Source: Actinomycetes bacterium
GTDB lineage: Bacteria > Actinomycetota > Actinomycetes > Mycobacteriales > Mycobacteriaceae
Reading direction: 5' to 3'
Length of the DNA: 64,000 bases
Assembly (NCBI GenBank): GCA_023418505.1
Contig: JAEZZR010000011.1
Location: forward strand, 62,001-126,000
The notes beneath the pieces were generated by a model. That model was not told the origin of the DNA, did not search any database, and saw nothing but the letters and a program-made list of their open reading frames with translations. Below are positions 8,856-17,534 of this stretch, piece by piece; the first letter of the stretch is position 1; every line of letters begins with the position of its first letter. Made by a program: the position numbers and the translations under genes.

Positions 8856-10043
8856 ATGTTCGGGTTTATGAATCCGTTCGACCTGCTCGACCAGCTTTCC
8901 CGCCAGGGCATGAGCATCCTTAGCGCGTTGCACCGCCTGCAGCGCCGCAGTGCTAGCTCTCCCGGCGAGATTGCCGCGCGTTTCGGGTGGGATCCGGCGT
9001 ACTGCAAGCGGGTTTTGATCTGTGCGGGGCGGCTTTTAGACACTCCCGACTCCCGGGATTTGCAGGCCGCCAACGACGAAGCCCACCGCCTCGGCCTATC
9101 CCTGGATACCTTGCTATGCATCGACAAGCGGGTCCGCCAGATCAATAACGTGGAGACGCACGATCAGCATCGGCTGGCGTTTACCCGCAAGGCAGGCACG
9201 GTGGATTTCCGGGAGTTGGACAGGCAGATGCGCGAGACCGTCGCTGAGCTTAACCGCGAAGCTCCGCCGCCGAATCATGTGCGGGCGCGGGTGTCGAAGC
9301 GTCCGGATATTCGCGGGTTGAAGTACATCAACATTTCGGGGCCGGCGACGAAGATCGACAACCTGGTGGCCGCACTTACGGTCCGTGCCGCTGAGGTTGC
9401 GAAGGCTCACGACGATTACACCCACGACCGGTGCCTCGGCCAGGCTTTGGCGGAGCGTCTGATTCATGGCTCCCCACTCCCGGCGGGCATCGTCGATGAG
9501 ATGCGCCACCAGCCGGCCTTGATTATCACTCCCGAAGATTTGTTGGAGTTTAGCCCTCGTTTTGCGGCGACTTCGAATGGTTCGGTGTTGCGTCCGGAGG
9601 AGTTCATCAACGCGCTTCTGGCCAATCGGGGGTGGGCGCTGGTTTACGATGACAATCATCAGCCGATCGATCTGTATCAGTTGCGTCGCACGCGTTTGGC
9701 CACCGAACCGCAACGCTTGGCGATGATCATCGATAATCCGATTTGCAGCTGGCCTGGGTGCGATCGTCCTGCTCATTCCAGCCAGGCGCACCACCTGCTG
9801 GCCTACAAACACGGCGGCGAAACCACGATGGCGAACCTGACGATGCTCTGCCACACTCACAACGCCTGGAACGATGACAACCGCCAGCACATCAACGGCC
9901 ACATGATCCGCGATGAAACCACTGGCCACGCCTGTTGGGTTCCGCCCGATACCACCCAGCCGCGTCGCTTCAATCACGCCCGCGCCACTGCCCTAGCTGG
10001 GAGGGCATATGCGGATTACAAACGTCGTAAGCCTCCCGATTAA
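8856..10043 (+). CDS. DUF222/HNH endonuclease domain protein (13E12-type)
   Basis: About 395 residues from ATG 8856 (ATG 8868 also possible; the frame is open from 8787). The C-terminus has an HNH nuclease motif: CSWPGCDRPAHSSQAHHLLAYKHGG, then NLTMLCHTHN, with Cys pairs and His residues that would hold metal. The N-terminal part resembles DUF222. Actinobacterial genomes usually carry several of these 13E12-family genes, some linked to mobile DNA, with no settled function. There are no transposase or repeat ends here, so I do not call a mobile element. Confidence 0.75.
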   Translation: MFGFMNPFDLLDQLSRQGMSILSALHRLQRRSASSPGEIAARFGWDPAYCKRVLICAGRLLDTPDSRDLQAANDEAHRLGLSLDTLLCIDKRVRQINNVETHDQHRLAFTRKAGTVDFRELDRQMRETVAELNREAPPPNHVRARVSKRPDIRGLKYINISGPATKIDNLVAALTVRAAEVAKAHDDYTHDRCLGQALAERLIHGSPLPAGIVDEMRHQPALIITPEDLLEFSPRFAATSNGSVLRPEEFINALLANRGWALVYDDNHQPIDLYQLRRTRLATEPQRLAMIIDNPICSWPGCDRPAHSSQAHHLLAYKHGGETTMANLTMLCHTHNAWNDDNRQHINGHMIRDETTGHACWVPPDTTQPRRFNHARATALAGRAYADYKRRKPPD

Positions 10044-10058
10044 TTGCTTTACGACGAA

Positions 10059-10096
10059 AAGTAGCACCGATTCCTAACCGGAATGCGGTGCTACTT
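10059..10096. terminator. Bidirectional terminator between HNH gene and aroG
   Basis: AAGTAGCACCG-ATTCC pairs with GGAAT-(G)-CGGTGCTACTT around a TAACC loop, a 16-bp stem with one bulged G. It lies between two convergent genes. Confidence 0.75.
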
Positions 10097-10109
10097 GTGC
10101 TGCTTCGGC

Positions 10110-11498
10110 CTAGTTGCGCAGCATCTCAGCGACCAGGAAGGACAACTCCAAGGACTGCTGGGTGTTAAGCCGGGGGTCACAGGCGGAAGCGTAGCGCCCC
10201 GGGAGATCAACATCCGTAATGTCCTGCGCCCCTCCCAGGCACTCGGTGACGTCTTCGCCGGTAAGCTCGATGTGCAGGCCACCCGGGTGGCTGCCAAGGC
10301 TGCGGTGTACTTCGAAGAAGCCCTGCACCTCGTCGACGATGCGGTCGAAGTGGCGGGTCTTGTAGCCATTCGACGCGCTATAGGTGTTGCCGTGCATCGG
10401 GTCGCACTGCCAGATCACCTTGTGGCCGGTCTCCTCCACTGCTTCGACGATCGCCGGGAGTACGGAACGCACCTTGTCGTTGCCCATCCGGGAGGTAAGC
10501 GTCAGGCGTCCCGGCTGGTTTAGCGGATCGAGCTTCTTCACGTACGCCACTGCTTCTTCGGGAGTGGTCGTAGGACCAATCTTCACGCCCACCGGGTTGC
10601 CGATCAGTGCTGCGAGTGCGATGTGGAAATCATCAAGTCCGCGAGTGCGTTCGCCCACCCACAGCTGGTGCGCGGAGAGGTTGTACAACTGCAGTTCCCC
10701 GTCGGCTTCTTCTGCCAGGCGCAGCATCGCGCGCTCGTAGTCGACGACCAGCGCTTCGTGGGAGCAGTAAATCTGCGCTGTCTGCAGGTTCGTATCCGAC
10801 ACGCCACACGCCGCCATGAAGTTCAACGCGTGGTCGATTTCGCGCGCCAAATCCTCGTAGCGCGCTCCGGCAGGCGAGTTGGTGACAAACTCCCGGTTCC
10901 ACTCGTGGAGCCGGTGCAAGTCGGCAGTTCCGGAAGTAGCAAGTGCGCGTACCAGGTTCATAGCTGCCGACGCGTTCGCGTACGCCCGTACCATACGTGC
11001 GGGGTCGTGGACGCGCGCCTCGTCGCTAGGCTCCACGGCGTTGACCATGTCGCCGCGGTAGCTTAAGAAACCGTCGCTATCCCGATCCGCAGAACGGGGT
11101 TTCGCGTACTGCCCGGCGATACGCGCCATCTTCACTACGGGAGTGGAAGCGCCGTAGGTGAGCACCACTGCCATCTGCAGCAGCGTCTTCACGTTCGCCC
11201 GGATGTGGGGTTCAGTGTTGGACTCGAAAGTCTCCGCACAATCGCCGCCCTGCAACAAAAAAGCCTTGCCGTTAGCGACGTCGGCAAGCTCCTGGCGCAA
11301 CTTCCGCACCTCCGGAGCTACAACAATCGGGGGTACCGACTCCAAGATCTTGCGCACATCCGCAGCCTTCTCCGGATCCCAACTCGGCTGCTGCAACGCC
11401 GGACGCGCAATAGCATCATCAAGAGCTACACGCGTTTGCGCAGGCAACGGCGGCAAATCGGGAAGTTCGTCAACGGGGACGTCAATGCTCCAACTCAT
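10110..11498 (-). CDS. aroG: 3-deoxy-D-arabino-heptulosonate 7-phosphate synthase, class II
   Basis: A 462-residue class II (plant-like) DAHP synthase, catalysing the first step of the shikimate pathway from phosphoenolpyruvate and erythrose 4-phosphate. Diagnostic segments are FLLQGGDCAETFE (about residues 80-91, including the metal-ligand Cys87), then KMARIAGQYAKPRS and RGDMVNA; WQCDPMHGNT and EVHRSLGSHPGGLHIELTGEDVTEC follow later. Length and motif order match M. tuberculosis AroG, which forms a complex with chorismate mutase; no mutase gene is in this window. It is the first gene of the leftward run reaching toward 17 kb and has its own terminator. Confidence 0.93.
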   Translation of the reverse strand: MSWSIDVPVDELPDLPPLPAQTRVALDDAIARPALQQPSWDPEKAADVRKILESVPPIVVAPEVRKLRQELADVANGKAFLLQGGDCAETFESNTEPHIRANVKTLLQMAVVLTYGASTPVVKMARIAGQYAKPRSADRDSDGFLSYRGDMVNAVEPSDEARVHDPARMVRAYANASAAMNLVRALATSGTADLHRLHEWNREFVTNSPAGARYEDLAREIDHALNFMAACGVSDTNLQTAQIYCSHEALVVDYERAMLRLAEEADGELQLYNLSAHQLWVGERTRGLDDFHIALAALIGNPVGVKIGPTTTPEEAVAYVKKLDPLNQPGRLTLTSRMGNDKVRSVLPAIVEAVEETGHKVIWQCDPMHGNTYSASNGYKTRHFDRIVDEVQGFFEVHRSLGSHPGGLHIELTGEDVTECLGGAQDITDVDLPGRYASACDPRLNTQQSLELSFLVAEMLRN

Positions 11499-11560
11499 AA
11501 CGGAACATTGTAACCGCTCCCGGAGTATCCGAAGCTATCGCACCGGAAAAAGGAGGAGGT

Positions 11561-12070
11561 TTACTCCTCCACCTCATCGCCCGGGAGTGGGAGGACTTTC
11601 CGGATCGTGTCGAAGCGGATCTTGTTGTGGCGCGCGTCGGCGAGGGCGTTATGTGCGCGACGGTATTGACGCGGGATGCGCGGCCGGCCTGCCATCTCCC
11701 AGTATTGGCGCAACTCCCGGGTGTAGTGCGGCATCTGGTTTGGGAGGTCTGCCATGCTGCCCCAGAGTTGGGCGAGTACCACGTGGTCGTAGGCGCCTAC
11801 CCACGCCCAGAGCTCGGGGCGGTCGTTGCCGGTGGGCATCAGGAATTCCGCGAGTTGTTCGCGGATCTGCTCCCGGGGCATCCAGTACGGCGAGTTAGGC
11901 CCTGGGAGTTGGTTGAGTACGTTTTCGCGTACCCACGGGTTGGCGGCTTTGGGGTCGAAGTCGGTGGATATGGCGTAGTACTCCCGGCCATCTTCGGCGA
12001 CCACGCCGATAGAGACGAGTTCGATGGTAGTGCCGTCTTCGATGAATTCGGTGTCGTAAAAGAAGCGCAC
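11561..12070 (-). CDS. 3'-5' exoribonuclease, RNase AS family
   Basis: A 169-residue DEDDh-type nuclease starting at GTG 12068-12070. The N-terminus RFFYDTEFIEDG carries the first Asp and Glu, YDHVVLAQLWG the second Asp, and RRAHNALADARHN the catalytic His and last Asp. Sequence and length resemble Rv2179c of M. tuberculosis, which is described as RNase AS, removing 3' oligo(A). It lies between aroG and plsC, the conserved position. No clear Shine-Dalgarno precedes the start. Confidence 0.85.
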   Translation of the reverse strand: MRFFYDTEFIEDGTTIELVSIGVVAEDGREYYAISTDFDPKAANPWVRENVLNQLPGPNSPYWMPREQIREQLAEFLMPTGNDRPELWAWVGAYDHVVLAQLWGSMADLPNQMPHYTRELRQYWEMAGRPRIPRQYRRAHNALADARHNKIRFDTIRKVLPLPGDEVEE

Positions 12071-12171
12071 GGAAAGGTGATTTTCTAGCTAGGGCAGTTC
12101 TTGGTGGTAGAGCTGCGATTTTTCTCTAAACGCTGTTAAAAGGAGATACTATCAAGTTCCGGGAGTGGGGC

Positions 12172-12918
12172 CTAGGGTGCGGGGCGGGTTAATTTTCCGC
12201 CGGGTTCGGTGCCTTCGGGGTAGCCGTTTCCGTTGTTGAGGGATTCTTTGACTTGGGAGGCGTAGGCGTCGACGTATTCTTGGCCGGATAGTTTTTGGAT
12301 TTCGGCGATGACGTCGTCGATGAGGGCTCGGGCGCATTCGTGTGGGGCGCCGCGGTCTTGGTAGTCGGCGGGGTCGATGGGGTCGCCGATGATGACGCCT
12401 ACTTTGGCCGGCCGTGGGATCCACGAGCCGATGGGGTTGGCTTTGTTGGTGTTGATCATTGCCATTGGGTAGACGGGCACACCGGTTTCTAGCGCGATGC
12501 GAGCGGCGCCGGTTTTTGCGCGGTAGAGGCGTCCGTCGGGGCTGCGGGTGCCTTCGATGGAGATACCTAGGATGTCGCCCCGGGAAAGGACTTTTTTGCC
12601 GGCGTTGAGTGCGTCTTTTGCGGCGTCGCCGGAGGTGCGGTCGATGGGGACCTGCCCTACGGAGGAGAAGAAGAATTTCTGGATGGCTCCTACGACTCCG
12701 GGAGTGGTGAAGTATTCAGATTTCGCCAGGAACGTGAGTTGGCGTTTGCATACCAGTGGGAAGTAGAAGTGGTCCATTACGGCGAGGTGGTTGGACAGCA
12801 TTAGCGCCGCGCCTTGTTCGGGGATTTTTTCGCCGCCGACGTAGAACGGACGGTTGTAGATCCGCAGCCATGGCCCGATGAGGATGTACTTGAAGAAGCT
12901 ATACCAGCGATTGTTCAC
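12172..12918 (-). CDS. 1-acyl-sn-glycerol-3-phosphate acyltransferase (PlsC family)
   Basis: A 248-residue acyltransferase that would add the second acyl chain to lysophosphatidic acid or a related acceptor at the membrane. The catalytic NHxxxxD box is SNHLAVMDHF and the glycerophosphate-binding box is ISIEGTRSPDGRLY. N-terminal hydrophobic residues could anchor it. The start is GTG 12916-12918. Actinobacteria have several PlsC homologues, including PIM-specific ones, and proximity to pimB raises the possibility of a role in envelope glycolipids; the acceptor is not readable from the sequence. Confidence 0.82.
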   Translation of the reverse strand: MNNRWYSFFKYILIGPWLRIYNRPFYVGGEKIPEQGAALMLSNHLAVMDHFYFPLVCKRQLTFLAKSEYFTTPGVVGAIQKFFFSSVGQVPIDRTSGDAAKDALNAGKKVLSRGDILGISIEGTRSPDGRLYRAKTGAARIALETGVPVYPMAMINTNKANPIGSWIPRPAKVGVIIGDPIDPADYQDRGAPHECARALIDDVIAEIQKLSGQEYVDAYASQVKESLNNGNGYPEGTEPGGKLTRPAP

Positions 12919-12955
12919 ATTAGGAATATTAACGCATGCTCAGATGCTGGCGTTA

Positions 12956-13933
12956 TTAGCTGGCGACGTATCGTGCCGCGATGTTGGCTGCTCCGATGAG
13001 GCCGGCGTCTGTTCCGAGGGTGGCTAGTTGGATGTCTGCGAGTGGGCGGTAGCCGGATCCGGTGATGTTTTCGACGAATACTTGGTGGGCGGTGTCCATG
13101 TATTGGTCGGCGGCTTGGGCGACTCCGCCGCCAATGACGAGTAGCTCGGGGTCAAACACATCGACTACCAGCGCTAGGCCACGCCCCAGCCAGGCGGCGA
13201 AATCGGCAACTGCCTCTAGTGCCAGGTCGCTGCCGTTGCGCGCAGCCAGCATCACATCGGTGCCGGTGGGATTGCCTGTAAGTAACTCCCGGACAATGGG
13301 TTCCTTAAAGCGCCCCGTGCGCGCCAGTTCGATACCGGTTGCCACCAATGCGGTACCGGAGCAATACCGCTCCCAGCAGCCGCGCTTACCACAAGAGCAT
13401 GGCCGGCCATTGTGCACCACGCTTAAGTGCCCAAATTCGGGAGCGGTACCGAAAGCACCCCGGTAGATCTCTCCGTTGTGCTGCATCATCGCCCCACCGA
13501 TGCCGGTACCCAGCGACACCAGCACCCAGTTGCTTACCCCTTGGGCAGCACCGAACTGGTATTCGCCCCAGGCCGCCGAATTCGCATCATGCTCCAGTTG
13601 CACTGGGATCGACAACTGCTCGCCGATCCGCTGCGCCACATCCGCATCACGCCACGGCAGGTGCGGGGCAAACCGCACCCGCTGCCGATCCTGATCCAAA
13701 AAGGCCGCCACCGCCAGCCCCACGGCCGCCACATCCGGGTGTTGCTCCTGTAGCTGCCTCGCCGTAGCCACGATGGAGCGCTCCAAATCGGCAACTGAAC
13801 CGTCGGAGGACGTTTGGATGCGGTCGACGATGGTTCCGTCGCCCGCTACCACTGCGGCGCGCAAATTAGTTCCGCCGATATCGAACCCGATGGCGGAGGG
13901 CAGGCGTGAGTGGTCTGGCTGCGACGAAGTCAT
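12956..13933 (-). CDS. glk: ROK-family glucokinase
   Basis: A 325-residue sugar kinase phosphorylating glucose to glucose 6-phosphate. The ATP motif FDIGGTNLRAAVV is near residue 18, EHDANSAAWGE carries the catalytic Asp, LGTGIGGAM is the second phosphate loop, and GHLSVVHNG with CSCGKRGCWE is the ROK zinc-binding signature. The position, divergent from nothing and just downstream of pimB, is the same as for C. glutamicum glk. It would supply glucose 6-phosphate from intracellular glucose not imported through the PTS. ATP versus polyphosphate preference cannot be decided. Confidence 0.88.
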   Translation of the reverse strand: MTSSQPDHSRLPSAIGFDIGGTNLRAAVVAGDGTIVDRIQTSSDGSVADLERSIVATARQLQEQHPDVAAVGLAVAAFLDQDRQRVRFAPHLPWRDADVAQRIGEQLSIPVQLEHDANSAAWGEYQFGAAQGVSNWVLVSLGTGIGGAMMQHNGEIYRGAFGTAPEFGHLSVVHNGRPCSCGKRGCWERYCSGTALVATGIELARTGRFKEPIVRELLTGNPTGTDVMLAARNGSDLALEAVADFAAWLGRGLALVVDVFDPELLVIGGGVAQAADQYMDTAHQVFVENITGSGYRPLADIQLATLGTDAGLIGAANIAARYVAS

Positions 13934-13944
13934 AGGTGCTTATC

Positions 13945-15108
13945 CTAACGGATCCCGCGCAGGATGCTGCGAAGTTGCGCGCCCATTACGTCCCACGTCC
14001 AGTTTTCGCTGACGTGACGCCGGCCGGCTTCCCTCATTTTCCGGGAGTGGGCGGGATCGAGCAATAGGCCGGTGATCCGCTCGGCGAGCTGCCGGATGTT
14101 GCGCCCGTCGACGATATAACCGGTCTCGCCGTCGACGATCGTTTCCGGCGCTCCCCCGGAGTTGCCTGCGATTACGGGTACTCCCGCGGCTTGGGCTTCG
14201 AGGTACACGATGCCTAATCCTTCGACGTCCAGCCCACCGCCCCGAGTGCGCGCCGGCATCGCGAACACATCGCCGGCAGCATAGTATGCGGGTAAGTGCT
14301 CGGCGTCCACGGCGCCAGTGAAAATCACCTGCGTGCGAGCTGGCTTTCCGTTGGGCAGCTGCACTTTTTCGGCGAGCTCTTCGAGTGCTTTACGACGCCC
14401 GCCTACCCCGACAATCATTAACCGGACATCGGGCACCTCTGCGGCGATCAAGGGCAGAGCCTTGATTAAGGAGTCTTGGCCTTTGCGTGTCACCAACCGG
14501 GAGATGCACACCACTAGCGGAACACCAGAGTCAAGCCCATGCCGTTGACGCACCCACTTCCGGGAGTGGGTATCGGGCTGGAACCGATCCACATCGACCG
14601 CCGATGGCAGTCGCTCGAACGCCGCCTGCGGGCCGAAGGCCGCCGCAATCCGGTGGCGCGTGTAGGCCGAAATGTAGGTCACCACATCCACTGAATTGCC
14701 AATTATCCGCAAACACCGCCGCGCCCCTGGCACCATCGACCACCCCACCTCATGGCCATGCGTGGTGGCCACGATGCGACGTACGCCGGCACGTCGTAAA
14801 GCAGGGGCCAACAATCCCATGGGAGCAGCTGCGCCGAACCATACGGTCTCGATGTGCTCGCGGCGAATAATCTCAAGTGCCGCCCGCAACACATGCGGCA
14901 ACGGCAGCATAATTCGATCTGGAAGGCGGACGACGCGATACGGCTGGGATCCGTCGTAAGCCTTTAATTCCTCCGAAGCGATGCCGCGTGAAGAGGCCAA
15001 CACCGTCACATCTTCGGGGGCCAAGCACGCGACGAAATCGCGCAGGTACGACTCGATGCCACCCGGACGGGGCGGGAAATCGTTGGTGATGAGCAGAACG
15101 CGGGTCAT
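13945..15108 (-). CDS. pimB: GDP-mannose-dependent PIM mannosyltransferase PimB (GT4)
   Basis: A 387-residue GT-B enzyme. The N-terminus VLLITNDFPPRPGGIESYLRDF is typical of PimB' (Rv2188c). The EX7E nucleotide-sugar motif is EGLGIVYLEAQAAG near residues 295-308. PimB' adds the second mannose to phosphatidylinositol monomannoside on the cytoplasmic face, the base on which MptA later builds lipomannan. The start ATG is followed directly by the conserved N-terminus. The gene runs towards glk with an 11-nt gap, so they are probably co-transcribed. Confidence 0.88.
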   Translation of the reverse strand: MTRVLLITNDFPPRPGGIESYLRDFVACLAPEDVTVLASSRGIASEELKAYDGSQPYRVVRLPDRIMLPLPHVLRAALEIIRREHIETVWFGAAAPMGLLAPALRRAGVRRIVATTHGHEVGWSMVPGARRCLRIIGNSVDVVTYISAYTRHRIAAAFGPQAAFERLPSAVDVDRFQPDTHSRKWVRQRHGLDSGVPLVVCISRLVTRKGQDSLIKALPLIAAEVPDVRLMIVGVGGRRKALEELAEKVQLPNGKPARTQVIFTGAVDAEHLPAYYAAGDVFAMPARTRGGGLDVEGLGIVYLEAQAAGVPVIAGNSGGAPETIVDGETGYIVDGRNIRQLAERITGLLLDPAHSRKMREAGRRHVSENWTWDVMGAQLRSILRGIR

Positions 15109-15145
15109 GGGATGGCGCGCAAAACTATCGAAAAGCGATTACCAA

Positions 15146-16228
15146 CTAGTAGCGCACGGCACCCTGGTATGGGCCGCCCTGGTCGATGCTGACTACCTGC
15201 ACGGGGATGCCGTAGTCGGAGGCGTGCACGATCTTGCCGCCACCGATGTACATGCCTACGTGGGTGATGCCTGGGTAATAGCCGATGATGTCGCCGGGGC
15301 GCAACTGGTCGCGGGAAACCGGGGTACCGCCGGAGAGCTGAGCTTGCGACGTACGTGGAATCGTTTTACCCATCTGCTGGTAGGCCCAGTACATCAGGCC
15401 AGAGCAGTCGAAGGAAGATGGGCCGGCCGCACCCCACTCGTATGGTGCGCCAACCTTGGACATCGCGGCATCAACCGCGCCGGAGACCCCTACCATCGCA
15501 TCGATGCCCGCGGAGATCGGGTTGTTCTTGTTACGCCAAGCCTCTGCCTGAGCTGCAGTCAGTGCATCCACAGCCGATCGCACCTCGCTGATGCGGCGAT
15601 CCAGCTCGGTTTGCTGTTCGTTGAGCTTGTGCTGCGCCTGGTTCAAATCTGCCAGCTGCATCGTGGCCAAGCCACGCGCAGCGGAAGCTTCGGTGTACTT
15701 CTCGGCGGTGGTCTCGCGGGCCTGGTTCAGCTGATCGAGCAGTGCTTCACGCTGGCGACGGATGCGCTCCACGTAGCTGCTGCGATCAATCGCTCCCTGA
15801 GCACTGTCGGCGCCTAGCATCGAAGTCGCAGGATCAAGGACGTTGCCACGCATCCGATCGACGGCGAAGCGGGAGATTTCATCCTGCAACGACAACAATT
15901 CGTCGCGGGCGGCAGCTGCTTCTGCGTAGCTTCGGTCGACGTCGGCCTGCAATTCGTCTAGGGCGCGCTGTTTATCGGCGATGTCGAGTTCCAGCTGCTG
16001 AGACTGCTGGGACAGCCCTTCAGCATCACGCGATAGCTCTTCCAATCGCTGAAGCAATTCAGCTTCAGACTCCGGGAGTTCTTCTGCCTGGGCTACCGCT
16101 GGCGCGAAAACACCGAATGGAGCCACTGCAACGATTGCTGGGGATAAGACGGTGGTTGCCGTTACGAGGCAGGTGACGGCGGTGCGATTGAAGTGGCGTG
16201 ACCGTCGGGAGCTCAGGGTGTGCGACAC
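15146..16228 (-). CDS. Secreted NlpC/P60 peptidoglycan endopeptidase with coiled-coil N-terminus
   Basis: A 360-residue exported protein starting at GTG 16226-16228 with a good AGGAGTT site. A signal peptide covers about residues 1-48, ending at AVAQAEE. Residues ~50-215 are charged, Glu/Gln/Leu-rich and form a long coiled coil. The C-terminal NlpC/P60 domain (about 240-360) has the catalytic Cys in SFDCSGLMYWAY and His residues in THVGMYIGG and KIVHASDYG. This matches the RipA-like D,L-endopeptidases that cut peptide stems during septum splitting. The paralogue next door suggests duplication. Confidence 0.88.
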   Translation of the reverse strand: MSHTLSSRRSRHFNRTAVTCLVTATTVLSPAIVAVAPFGVFAPAVAQAEELPESEAELLQRLEELSRDAEGLSQQSQQLELDIADKQRALDELQADVDRSYAEAAAARDELLSLQDEISRFAVDRMRGNVLDPATSMLGADSAQGAIDRSSYVERIRRQREALLDQLNQARETTAEKYTEASAARGLATMQLADLNQAQHKLNEQQTELDRRISEVRSAVDALTAAQAEAWRNKNNPISAGIDAMVGVSGAVDAAMSKVGAPYEWGAAGPSSFDCSGLMYWAYQQMGKTIPRTSQAQLSGGTPVSRDQLRPGDIIGYYPGITHVGMYIGGGKIVHASDYGIPVQVVSIDQGGPYQGAVRY

Positions 16229-16301
16229 GAGCGTTTAACTCCTGGAAGTACTGGGCTGGATGCGCTGGGCTGGTTAAAGCAAAAAGAATATAACACAACG
16301 A

Positions 16302-16333
16302 ATGCCCATCGGCGTTGCAGCACCGACGGGCAT
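16302..16333 (-). terminator. Terminator between the two NlpC/P60 genes
   Basis: ATGCCCATCGG pairs with CCGACGGGCAT around a 10-nt loop. On the minus strand the stem is followed by a U-rich stretch (A-rich on the plus strand at 16276-16300), so it ends transcripts of the upstream NlpC gene. Confidence 0.65.
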
Positions 16334-16380
16334 GACCATTGCTTTTCTCCTTGGCGGCTATTACCTGCCGGGAGTGGGCA

Positions 16381-16977
16381 TTAGAAGCGAACGACGTTGT
16401 TGACTGGCATGTAGGAAATTGGAGCCTCGGTCACGGTCTGGCCGGACTGAGGAGCGTGGATCACGTTCTCGCCACCGGAGTAGATACCCACGTGGGTTGC
16501 ACCGGAGTAGAACGAGATGATGTCGCCCAACTGCTTTGCGTTGTAGCCAACTGCCATGCCGGAGTTAGCCTGTGCCTGAGAGGTGCGTGGAATGGACTTG
16601 CCAACCTGAGAGTATGCCCAAGAGGTCAAGCCGGAGCAGTCGAAGCCACCTGGCTGGTTGCCACCCCACTGGTAAGGGGTACCAATCTGGGAGCGAGCAG
16701 CAGCTACGATGCGGGCGCCAGTGGACTGCACTGGAGCTGGAGCTGCAGCAACTTCGCCGCCATTGATGATTTCGAATGCTTCCTGAACGAAAGGCACCTC
16801 TGGGGTACCTACGCCGAACTGACCGGCGATGTTCTGCGCCTGGTCGATGTATTGCTGAGCAGCGCCCAAAGGATTAGCGCCTGCTGCTGGTACAACCATT
16901 GCCGATACGCCAGCGAAAGTAGCAGTAGCTGCTGCTGCGTTGCGAGCGAACTTAGAACGGCGGTGGTGCTTACCCAT
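16381..16977 (-). CDS. Short secreted NlpC/P60 peptidase
   Basis: A 198-residue secreted protein. The N-terminus MGKHHRRSKFARNAAAATATF is a basic, Ala-rich signal peptide that ends near residue 34 (AAGANP). The NlpC/P60 domain occupies about 85-198: Cys in GGFDCSGLTSWAYSQ, His in ATHVGIYSGG and in ENVIHAPQSG. It has no long coiled coil, so it is the small partner of the 360-residue peptidase, as at this locus in C. glutamicum. The ATG is preceded by GGAG 10 nt upstream. The long AT-rich region upstream probably holds its promoter and regulatory sites; genes of this class are known targets of the MtrAB system. Confidence 0.87.
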   Translation of the reverse strand: MGKHHRRSKFARNAAAATATFAGVSAMVVPAAGANPLGAAQQYIDQAQNIAGQFGVGTPEVPFVQEAFEIINGGEVAAAPAPVQSTGARIVAAARSQIGTPYQWGGNQPGGFDCSGLTSWAYSQVGKSIPRTSQAQANSGMAVGYNAKQLGDIISFYSGATHVGIYSGGENVIHAPQSGQTVTEAPISYMPVNNVVRF

Positions 16978-17162
16978 GTGTGAAACTCCGAATTCTTCCT
17001 GTTTGGTGCCTACCGGGTTAGCTGACGGGTTCGGAAGTCAAGGAAGACCTTCCTACCTTTCACACACTCTGCAAGACGCTTTATGATTTACGTTTGATTC
17101 ACGTCTTTTCAGATTGCCTGTCAGGATTCACCCCATGTTGCAAGACTTGGGTCCCCGGCTCA

Positions 17163-17197
17163 ATCTCATTGTGAGATCGATGTTCTCTATATGAGAC
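17163..17197. promoter_or_regulatory. Clustered TCTCA/TGAGA palindromic boxes
   Basis: ATCTCA-TTG-TGAGAT is a 15-bp palindrome, and a further TGAGA lies 20 bp (two helical turns) after the first. The arrangement looks like a regulator binding site about 190 bp upstream of the small NlpC/P60 gene. The regulator is unknown. Confidence 0.4.
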
Positions 17198-17315
17198 CGA
17201 AATGGCCTGTTTTCATTTCCATGAGCGTTGACCACCTTGTGGCCTCGCTGCAATGTCTCAAAAAGATTACGAAATCAACACAAGCCATGTCCAGTGGACA
17301 CGCAAAAACAGCGCC

Positions 17316-17366
17316 GTAACCCGATTGTTATCAACCCTTTATCGAAGCTGTTATCGGTTCGTTATC
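17316..17366 (+). repeat. Five helically phased GTAAC/GTTATC boxes
   Basis: GTAAC at 17316, GTTATC at 17327, TTTATC at 17338, GTTATC at 17350 and GTTATC at 17361 are spaced 11, 11, 12 and 11 bp. Direct repeats one helical turn apart are typical of OmpR-family response regulators. MtrA would fit the neighbouring NlpC genes, but this is inference. Confidence 0.45.
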
Positions 17367-17534
17367 AAGCTGCACATCCAACGCCAGCCCCGCACACCAC
17401 CCCGAAAAACCCACCTCAACCTGCACAAACACCACTGCCCACCAAGTCACATCAGCAATAAATCCCGCCTATCACCCGCCGCACTACTTCTTAAATGTTA
17501 ACTATGTCACATTTGCTGATTTTGGCTAGATTTC

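Noticed and set aside
8856..10043. HNH/DUF222 gene as part of a mobile element
   Set aside because: No inverted or direct repeats, no transposase or integrase and ordinary flanking genes.
17228..17501. Two overlapping small open frames in the AT-rich gap
   Set aside because: No ribosome sites, irregular composition and overlap with the phased boxes; more likely regulatory DNA.
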